This document shows, one piece after another, positions 45,501 through 55,900 of a stretch of DNA of 64,000 nucleotides. Numbering within the stretch: position 1 is the stretch's first letter; every line of letters begins with the position of its first letter. Source of the stretch: Flavobacterium luteolum (lineage in GTDB: Bacteria; Bacteroidota; Bacteroidia; Flavobacteriales; Flavobacteriaceae); assembly GCF_027111275.1 (NCBI RefSeq), contig NZ_CP114286.1, positions 2,790,001 to 2,854,000 on the forward strand, in the 5' to 3' direction. A program made the translations under genes and the position numbers. The notes beneath the pieces were generated by a model that ran no database searches, was not told the origin of the DNA, and saw only the letters and a program-made list of their open reading frames with translations.

Positions 45501-46423
45501 GTATCAATTCAAAAGAAACATATTCAAAATTTATAAAAGAAGAAGCCAAAAGACTTGGGTTTATTTCTTGCGGAATTTCTAAGGCTGGTTTTCTGGAACA
45601 GGAAGCGCCAAGACTTGAAAAGTGGTTGAACAATAATCATAATGGCCAAATGGCCTATATGGAAAACCATTTTGATAAACGTTTAGATCCAACATTATTG
45701 GTTGATGATGGTAAAAGTGTTGTATCACTTTTACTTAATTATTATCCAGATTCAATACAAAATGACGAAAGTTTTAAGATATCGAAATATGCTTATGGAC
45801 AAGATTACCATTTTGTAATTAAAGATAAACTAAAAGAGTTTCTACATTCTATTCAAGAAAACATCGGTGAAGTTTCCGGTCGAGCATTTGTCGATTCAGC
45901 ACCAGTTTTAGATAAAGCCTGGGCAGCGAAAAGCGGGTTGGGCTGGATTGGAAAAAATAGTAATTTGATTACTCAAAAAGTTGGCTCTTTTTACTTTATT
46001 GCCGAACTTATCATTGATTTAGAACTAGAATATGACCATGCTGTTACAGATCATTGCGGTTCTTGTACTGCCTGTATTGATGCCTGTCCCACACAGGCAA
46101 TTGTAGCTCCCTACATTGTTGATGGGAGTAAATGCATTTCTTATTACACTATCGAACTAAAAGAAAATCTTCCAGAAGAAATGAAAGGAAAATTTGATGA
46201 ATGGATGTTTGGCTGTGACACTTGCCAAGATGTTTGCCCATGGAATCGATTTTCTAAACCTCACTCTGAACCTTTGTTTAATCCTAATCAAGATCTGCTT
46301 TCCTTTACTAAAAAGGACTGGATTGAAATAACAGAGGAAACCTTTCGGACAGTCTTTAAAAACTCACCTATCAAAAGAACAAAATTCGACGGCTTAAAAC
46401 GTAATATTAATTTTTTAAAATAG
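45497..46423 (+). CDS. queG: epoxyqueuosine reductase QueG
   Basis: QueG, 308 residues, the cobalamin-dependent last step of queuosine synthesis in tRNA. Both [4Fe-4S] clusters are present: [11 protein letters not shown] followed by the CP pair, and [11 protein letters not shown], with an extra Cys in KCISYYT. The catalytic Asp region [17 protein letters not shown] is typical. It lacks the C-terminal HEAT repeats of longer QueG proteins. Its ATG overlaps the P450 stop by 4 bases, so it is translated from the same mRNA. Confidence 0.94.
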   Translation: MSINSKETYSKFIKEEAKRLGFISCGISKAGFLEQEAPRLEKWLNNNHNGQMAYMENHFDKRLDPTLLVDDGKSVVSLLLNYYPDSIQNDESFKISKYAYGQDYHFVIKDKLKEFLHSIQENIGEVSGRAFVDSAPVLDKAWAAKSGLGWIGKNSNLITQKVGSFYFIAELIIDLELEYDHAVTDHCGSCTACIDACPTQAIVAPYIVDGSKCISYYTIELKENLPEEMKGKFDEWMFGCDTCQDVCPWNRFSKPHSEPLFNPNQDLLSFTKKDWIEITEETFRTVFKNSPIKRTKFDGLKRNINFLK

Positions 46424-46944
46424 AAATATTGTGTCTGGAGTGCTTGTTGTAATCATCTTATTTTTAGATTGTTATAATTTTTTGTGTAAATAAAAACTTA
46501 TTTTTAATAGTTGTGGTTTCTTACAATTTTATCAGTATTTTTTGTAAGAATTAGATTTATTCGTAAAATTTTAAGATTTTTTTAGTACTTCATAATCAAA
46601 TTGTTACAATTTTAGCATATTTAGCGAGTTGAACATTTGTTAAAAATTGTTGTTTAACGACTTTATACGCATTTTGTCGGTATAATGATGCTCGATTTCA
46701 TTCCGCGATATACTTTCGCGCTTTCCAAATCTACTTAATTTAAAACCAGAGAGACTTTTATAGTCTTTATTTTACTATATGGCAATGGTCTACATAATGT
46801 CTTTTTTATGTGTAAGTCTTGAAAAAACTGTTTTAAGTTTTTTTAAATCCATTTTATATTTTTTCACGTATCTCAACAATATGCTAAAAATGATCATCCG
46901 TTTTTTAGCATCCAAAATTTCTGTTCCACAAACACAAGTCGTCT
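46424..46944 (+). other. 521-base gene-free leader region of the giant adhesin gene
   Basis: Very AT-rich, with no open frame of note and no clean TAnnTTTG promoter. The notable structure is a perfect 10-bp inverted repeat ATGCTAAAAA / TTTTTAGCAT (46881-46890 and 46902-46911) ending 33 bases before the start codon, with the palindrome TGATCA in its loop. No T-run follows, so it is more likely an RNA or protein-binding element than a terminator. Confidence 0.5.
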
Positions 46945-49900
46945 ATGCGTAACTTTACTTTTAAAAAGTTTAATTTATTTAAACAGCTTTTTATTTTAGT
47001 ATTATTTTTTGTCTCATCTGAAATTAGAGCTCAATTTCCTTATTCACAATCATTTAAAAATTCAACAGCCCCAGGAGTCTTATTTGGAGGTTCACCAAAA
47101 GCTTTTTTAACAGGAGGAGCTGGTTCAAAAGATGGCTATAATGATGCAAATGGTTCGGGCTATCTGAGATTAACTAACAAAGAAGGGAATCAAAAAGGAA
47201 TCGTTTATTCTGATATGTATTCATTTCCATCTGCTTATGGAATGACAATTAGCTTTGAATACTACACTCATAGTGGAAATGGTGCTGATGGTATAGCTTT
47301 TATTCTGTTTGATGCAACGGCTTCTCCTGTAGCCGCAGGAGCTTTTGGAGGTTCTTTAGGTTACGCCCAAAGAAACTCTGAAACAGGTTTTTCTAAAGGT
47401 TATTTAGGTGTTGGAATTGATGAGTTTGGAAATTTTTCTGCTGCTAATGAGGGGAAAAATGGTGGAGTAGGATTTTTAGAGAGTAATGTTACTTTAAGGG
47501 GGGCAGGAAGCGAATTAAGTGGTTACCCACATTTAATTTCTGTACAAACTACTTCTTTAGCAAGTAATTTTACGATTGCAGGTGGTAGCCGAACAGCAAC
47601 AGATAATTCTAAATCTGGTTTTAGAAAGATGGAAGTTGTTTTAAAACCACGCTCTGGAGGAGGTTTTTTTATTGATGTTTATTTGACTCATGGTAGTTTA
47701 AGAGAGTTAATAATTAATAATTATGAATATAAAACTGTAGCACCTTCTAACTTGAAGTTTGCAATTTCTTCTTCAACAGGAGGTTCAAACAATTTTCACG
47801 AAATTCGTAATTTGAATATTACAGTTGATAAATCAACATTGCTGACTCCAATAGCTAATCCAGATACATTTACTGGATGTATTGGATTAAGCGCAACTTC
47901 TGGCGATATAACGGCAAATGATAATGGAGCTGTAAATACTTTAGGCTCAATTAATAAGTCAACAGTTGATTTGGATCCAATTGAAGCAGGAATTCAAACG
48001 ACAAAAACTATTTCTGACAAAGGAACGTTTACTTATAACTCTTCTACAGGGGCAGTAACTTTTGTTCCCCTAAATAATGCAATTGTCGGTCCAGTGCAAA
48101 TAAATTATACTTTTAATGACAATTATGATAAAACATCTAGCACATCTACAATAACGTATAATACTTATACTGCTATTTCCAATAATACAATTACAGCACC
48201 AACAGAATCTACTTTCTGTACAGCTCCAAAAAATCCTGATTTGATAACGGGGCTTGCAGCTACAGGAGGATCAACTAGTACAGGCAGTGCTTCTGCATTA
48301 ACTTATCAATGGGAAAGTAGTACAAATAATATTGATTTTTACCCTATTTCTAAGGCCACAGACCAAAATTATGATCCACCTAGTACAAGCACTACAACTT
48401 ATTACAGAAGAGTGGTTTCTTCAGCAACTTGTAAAGATCTAAGTAATGTAGTGGCTATTGTTTTTGGCGGGGCAAGTGCGCCAACACCAACAGCAACAAC
48501 CAATATTACATGTAATAGTTTTACAGCAAATTGGAATACTGTTCCAAATGCTACATCTTATGGCTTAGAAATTTCTAAAAAAAGTGATTTTTCTGAACAT
48601 TTACTTAATTATGATGGACGTAGTTTAACTGCTTCTAATTCATATAATGTTACAGATTTAATTTCAGGAGAGACTTATTATTTTAAAGTTTGGTCCCACA
48701 ATTCCTGTGGAGCTGGTGCAACTTCTTCGAATGTAATTACAGTAAAGGTTGGTAATGGCTCAGTGGCAGGAACAATTTCTTCATCTCAAACAATTTGTTC
48801 TGGTACATCTCCTGCAGATTTAACTTTATCTGGGTATACAGGAACAATTCAATGGCAATCATCAATAAATAATAGTGCCTTTTCTGATATTACTGGTGCA
48901 ACGGGTGATGTTTTAACAAGTGCTCAGATGGGGACGCTTACTACAAATACATATTATAGAGCAGTTGTAAAAAGTGGATTATGTACCTCAGCTAATACAG
49001 CTTCAGTTTTAATTACAATTAGCTCTATTCCTCGTTTAACATCAGTTTCGCAATTTGCAACAACTTGTACGGGATCTACGGTAAGAATGAACTTAAAAGG
49101 ATTGTTGCCTAACACGACCTCTACTATTGCATATACGATAGATGGTGTTGCGCAAAATCCTGTAACAGGTGTCATTGCAGACACATCAGGAGATGGATTC
49201 TTTGAATCTGCTGTTTTAACGACAGCAAATAATGGTAAAACATTAAGAGTAACAACTGTCACAACAACCAGTGCTACACCAAGTTGTACAGCGATTGTTA
49301 ATATAGATACTACTTTAAATGTAAATGCTGCTTCAGTTGGGGGGGCAATTGCATCAGCACAAACAATTTGTTCAGGAACCTCGCCAGCTAATTTGATATT
49401 AAGCGGAAATGTTGGTTCGGTTTTAAAATGGCAAAAATCTACAGATTCAGGTTTTTCAAGTCGTAATGATATCAATGTTGCTTCAACAACATTGGCAAGT
49501 TCTGATATAGGAAATTTAACAACAAATACTTATTTTAGAGCTGTGGTTCAAAATGGGGTTTGTTCTGCTGTTTTTTCAGATGTTATTTTAATAACAGTAA
49601 ATAATACATTGCCAGCTGCTTTATCTATAACTGGAAGTACAATTTGTGCTTTACCAGGAGGAAATGGGACTATTTCTTCTTCATCTTCTGTAAGCGGAGT
49701 TAGCTATCAATTATACAATTCAAGTAATGTTGCTATTCAGTCTTCAAAGACAGGAACTGGTTCGGCTTTAAGCTGGTCAGGACTTAATGCGGGGACAGGA
49801 TATTATGTTGTTTCATCGGCAGGAACATCTTCAACATGTACAGCGACAAGTAGCACAGTAAGCATAACAACTACTCCTAATCCAGTTGCTCTTGTTTTGA

Positions 49901-52900
49901 ATGGAAGTACAATTTGTGTTTCACCAGGAGGGAACGGAACAATTTCTTCTTCAACTTCGGTAAGCGGGGTTAATTATCAGTTGTATGATTCTAGTAATAC
50001 AGCGATTCAATCAGTAAAAGCTGGAAATGGATCTGCATTAGAATGGACCGATCTATCTGCTGGAAATGGATATTATGTGATTGCTACCAATGCATCGAAC
50101 TGTACTTCAAAAAGTAATATAGTTAACATAACAACTAACCCTAACCCAACTATTTCAATTGGAGGTACATTAACAGCCTGTTTGACGACTACATTAACTG
50201 CAACAACTGATGCAATTTCACCAACTTTTGTATGGTATCAAGGTGATGTTGCAATTTCTGGTCAAACTTCTTCTACGTTAGTTGTAAATTCTAATGGAGA
50301 TTATAAAGTAAAAGTTAGGAATTCTTCTGGATGTGAATCAACTTCTGCTACTTCTACAGTAAAAGTTAGTGATACAGAAAAACCTATAAAACCTGTTTTA
50401 GCGGATATTAAAGGAGAATGTTCTGCAACAGTAACTGTTCCTACAACGACGGACAACTGTGCAGGAACAGTTACAGGAACAACCGCAGATCCGTTGACAT
50501 ATAATGGTGAGGGTACATATACGATTAATTGGAGTTTTAGCGATGGAAACGGAAACGTAGAAATTGCGACTCAAAAAGTAATTATTCATGACACCCAAAA
50601 ACCGTCAATCACATGCCCATCGGCAGTTTCAGTTTCGGCAGATGCGGATTCATGCGCTGCTACCGGAGTTGCTTTAGGCACTCCAACGGTATCGGACAAC
50701 TGCACGGGAGCTGTAACGGTGACGAATGATGCTCCGCCAAGTTTCCCAATCGGAAACACGACAGTAACTTGGACGGCAAAAGATGCGGCAGGAAATACGA
50801 AGACCTGCACTCAGATAGTGACGGTTAATGACACCCAAAAACCTTCAATCACATGCCCAACGGCAGTTTCAGTTTCGGCAGATGCGGATTCATGTGCTGC
50901 TACCGGAGTTGCTTTAGGCACTCCAACGGTATCGGACAACTGCACGGGAACTGTAACGGTGACGAATGATGCTCCGCCAAGTTTCCCAATCGGAAACACG
51001 ACAGTAACTTGGACGGCAAAAGATGCGGCAGGAAATACGAAGACCTGCACTCAGATAGTGACGGTTAATGACACCCAAAAACCTTCAATCACATGCCCAA
51101 CGGCAGTTTCAGTTTCGGCAGATGCGGATTCATGCGCTGCTACCGGAGTTGCTTTAGGCACTCCAACGGTATGGGACAACTGCACGGGAACTGTAACGGT
51201 GACGAATGATGCTCCGCCAAGTTTCCCAATCGGAAACACGACAGTAACTTGGACGGCAAAAGATGCGGCAGGAAATACGCAGACCTGCACTCAGATAGTG
51301 ACGGTTAATGACACCCAAAAACCGTCAATCACATGTCCAACGGCAGTTTCAGTTTCTGCAGACGCGAATTCATGCGCTGCTACCGGAGTTGCTTTAGGCA
51401 CTCCAACGGTATCGGACAACTGCACGGGAGCTGTAACGGTGACGAATGATGCGCCATCAAGTTTCCCAATCGGAAACACGACAGTAACTTGGACGGCAAA
51501 AGATGCGGCAGGAAATACGAAGACCTGCACTCAGATAGTGACGGTTAATGACACCCAAAAACCGTCAATCACATGCCCATCGGCAGTTTCAGTTTCGGCA
51601 GATGCGGATTCATGCGCTGCTACCGGAGTTGCTTTAGGCACTCCAACGGTATCGGACAACTGCACGGGAGCTGTAACGGTGACGAATGATGCGCCATCAA
51701 GTTTCCCAATCGGAAACACGACAGTAACTTGGACGGCAAAAGATGCGGCAGGAAATACGAAGACCTGCACTCAGATAGTGACGGTTAATGACACCCAAAA
51801 ACCTTCAATCACATGCCCAACGGCAGTTTCAGTTTCGGCAGATGCGGATTCATGCGCTGCTACCGGAGTTGCTTTAGGCACTCCAACGGTATCGGACAAC
51901 TGCACGGGAACTGTAACGGTGACGAATGATGCTCCGCCAAGTTTCCCAATCGGAAACACGACAGTAACTTGGACGGCAAAAGATGCGGCAGGAAATACGA
52001 AGACCTGCACTCAGATAGTGACGGTTAATGACACCCAAAAACCTTCAATCACATGCCCAACGGCAGTTTCAGTTTCGGCAGATGCGGATTCATGTACTGC
52101 TACCGGAGTTGCTTTAGGCACTCCAACGGTATCGGACAACTGCACGGGAGCTGTAACGGTGACGAATGATGCTCCGCCAAGTTTCCCAATCGGAAACACG
52201 ACAGTAACTTGGACGGCAAAAGATGCAGCAGGAAATACGCAGACCTGCACACAAATTGTTAAAGTAATTGGTGCCATTGTTGCAAATGATGATAGTATTT
52301 CTTCGTCAAATGGAGTAACTGGAGGAGTCGTTATTATTAATGTTTTTGATAATGATATTTTAAATTGTAATAAAGTAAATATAGAAGATGTTGATGTTAC
52401 GGTAAATGGTACTGTACCGTCAGAGTTAATTTTCAATACTGTAAATGGTGCTGTTTCAGTAAAACCGAATACACCAACAGGTATTTATACTTTTGATTAT
52501 TCGATTTGTGAAATTGCTAATAGTGGAAATTGCAATACAGCTACAGTTAAAGTTGAAATTGTAAATGATTTAATCGCCGTTAAAGATGATTTCGGAACAA
52601 AATCTTCAGGATCAACGTCAGCAATTGTCGGAAATGTAAAATCAAACGATACTTTAGACGGAGCATTTGTTACGTCTGGAAATACAGTGGTTACAATTGA
52701 CAGCAATGGACCATTAAGCGTTGACGCAAACGGAGACGTAACTCTAGCGGCAAACACGCCAAGCGGAACTTACAGCATTACATACGAAATCTGTGAGAAA
52801 AATGCGAATCCATTAAACTGCAAGACAGCAGTTGCAGAGGTTAAAGTTGTAAATGATTTAATTGCGGTTAAAGATGATTTCGGAACAAAAACTTCAGGAT

Positions 52901-55900
52901 CAACGTCAGCAGCTATCGGAAATGTGAAATCAAACGATACTCTTGACGGAGCATTTGTTACATCTGGAAATATAGTTGTTACAATTGACAGCAATGGGCC
53001 ACTGAGCGTTGATGCAAACGGAGACGTAACTCTAGCTGCAAACACTGCAAGCGGAACTTATAGCATTACGTATGAAATCTGTGAGAAAGGCGCAAATCCT
53101 GTAAACTGCAAAACAGCAACAGCAGAGGTTAAAGTTGTAAATGATTTAATTGCGGTTAAAGATGATTTCGGAACAAAATCTTCAGGATCAGCATCGGCAA
53201 CTATCGGAAATGTAAAAACAAACGATACTTTAGACGGAGCATTTGTTACGTCTGGCAATACAGTGGTTACAATTGACAGCAATGGGCCACTGAGCGTTGA
53301 TGCAAACGGAGACGTAATTCTAGCTGCAAACACTGCAAGCGGAACTTATAGCATTACGTATGAAATCTGTGAGAAAGGCGCAAATCCTGTAAACTGCAAA
53401 ACAGCAACAGCAGAGGTTAAAGTTGTAAATGATTTAATTGCGGTTAAAGATGATTTCGGAACAAAATCTTCAGGATCAGCATCGGCAACTATCGGAAATG
53501 TAAAAACAAACGACACTTTAGACGGAGCATTTGTTACGTCTGGAAATACAGTGGTTACAGCAGATTCATCTGGACCATTAAGCGTTGACGCAAACGGAGA
53601 CGTAACTCTAGCGGCAAACACGCCAAGCGGAACTTACAGCATTACATACGAAATCTGTGAGAAAAATGCGAATCCATCAAACTGCAAGACAGCAGTTGCA
53701 GAAGTTAAAGTTGCAAATACAATAGACGCAGTAATAGATACTATTACTCCAATTAATGGAAACATTGGCGGAACAACAGTATCTCTAATAGAAAACGATA
53801 CACTAAACGGTGATAAGGTAGTAATTGGAAGTAATTCAGGGGAAGTGACCCTAAATATTGTTGGCACTTTACCATCTGGATTAACATTAAATGCAAATGG
53901 AACTATTACGGTAGCTCCAAATACTCCTAAAGGAAACTATAATGTAGAATATATAATATGTGAAGTAGGTGCAGTTCCTGCAAACTGCGACTCAGTTACT
54001 ATTACTGTACCGGTTACAGCAGGAAACCTTGTGGCAAACGAAGATGTTATCCCTTCGGTTTTAGGATCGAATGCTCCTCAGACATTGGGCAAAAACGTTT
54101 TTGACAATGACACAAAAAACACGCAGCCGTTAAATCCTTCAGATGTTACGCTAAAAACTACAGCGGCAGATCCAAAAGGATATCTGACTGTGGATACTGA
54201 TGGTAATATTGTTTTAGGCGCAAATCCTCCAGCGGGAGATTACGAGCTGACTTATGAAATCTGCGAGAAATTAAATCCAGACAACTGCAGTTCAAATACC
54301 GTGAAAGTGACAGTTGGAACTCCAGTAATTGATGCAGTTGAAGATTTGATAGCTTCAATAAACGGAAATATCGGCGTAACAACAATTGCACTGACAGCAA
54401 ATGATAAATTAAACGGAAGCCCAATCGTGGTTGGAACAGCAGCGGGAGAAGTTAAGTTTGAAATCGTGGGAACGCTTCCAGCAGGACTTACGTTAAATTC
54501 AGATCATACGATTACAGTTGCGCCAAATACTCCAAAAGGAAATTATAAGGTAGAATATAAAATCTGTGAAAACACGAATACTACAAACTGCGATTCGGTA
54601 ATTATTACCGTACCTGTTACAGCAGGAAACCTTGTGGCAAACGAAGATCTTATCCCTTCAGTTTTAGGATCGAATGCTCCTCAAACATTAGGCAAAAACG
54701 TTTTTGACAATGACACAAAAAACACGCAACCGTTAAATCCTTCAGATGTTACGCTTAAAACTACAGCGACAGATCCAAAAGGATATCTGACTGTGGATGC
54801 AGATGGGAATATTGTTTTAGGCGCAAATCCTCCAGCGGGAGATTACGAGCTGACTTATGAAATCTGCGAGAAATTAAATCCGGACAACTGCAGTTCAAAT
54901 ACTGTGAAGGTAACAGTAGGAACTCCAGTAATCGATGCAGTTGAAGATGTGATAGCTTCAATAAACGGAAATATCGGAGGGACAACAATTGCACTTACAG
55001 CAAATGATAAATTAAACGTAAGCCCAATCGTGGTTGGAACAGCAGCAGGAGAAGTTAAGTTTGAAATTATCGGAACGCTCCCAGCGGGACTTACATTAAA
55101 TTCAGACTATACGATTACAGTTGCGCCAAATACTCCAAAAGGAAATTATAAGGTAGAATATAAAATCTGTGAAAACACGAATCCTACAAACTGCGATTCG
55201 GTAACTATAACCGTACCTGTTACAGCAGGAAATCTTGTGGCAAACGAAGATGTAATTCCGTCAGTTTTAGGATCGAATGCTCCTCAGACATTAGGCAAAA
55301 ACGTTTTTGATAATGACACTAAAAACTCGCAGCCGTTAGATCCTTCAGATGTTACCCTTAAAACTACAGCGGCAGATCCAAAAGGATATCTGACTGTGGA
55401 TACGGATGGAAACATTGTTTTAGGCGCAAATCCTCCAGCGGGAGATTACGAGCTGACTTATGAAATCTGCGAGAAATTAAACCCGGACAACTGCAGTTCA
55501 AATACTGTGAAAGTAACAGTAGGAACTCCAGTAATAGATGCAGTTGAAGATGTGATAGCTTCAATAAATGGAAATATCGGCGGAACAACAATTGCACTGA
55601 CGGCAAATGATAAATTAAACGGAAGCCCAATCGTAGTTGGAACAGGAGCTGGAGAAGTTAAGTTCGAAATTATCGGAACGCTTCCAACGGGGCTTACATT
55701 AAATTCAGACTATACGATTACAGTTTTACCAAATACGCCAGCAGCAGATTATAATGTAGAATATAAAATCTGTGAGAATACGAATCCAACAAACTGCGAC
55801 TCGGTAACTATAATCGTACCGGTAACAGCAGGAAATCTTGTGGCAAACGAAGATCTTGTGCCATCTGCAGTTGGAGTAAATATTCCACAAACAGTAATCA

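Noticed and set aside
50590..52269. Possible assembly duplication of the 240-bp repeats
   Set aside because: Units carry distinct substitutions, and HYR tandem repeats are normal in such adhesins. Exact copy number may still be uncertain.
50586..53867. Row of long minus-strand reading frames of 74-141 codons opposite the adhesin repeats
   Set aside because: They recur with exactly the same period as the sense repeats and are a by-product of the repeat codon pattern, not genes.
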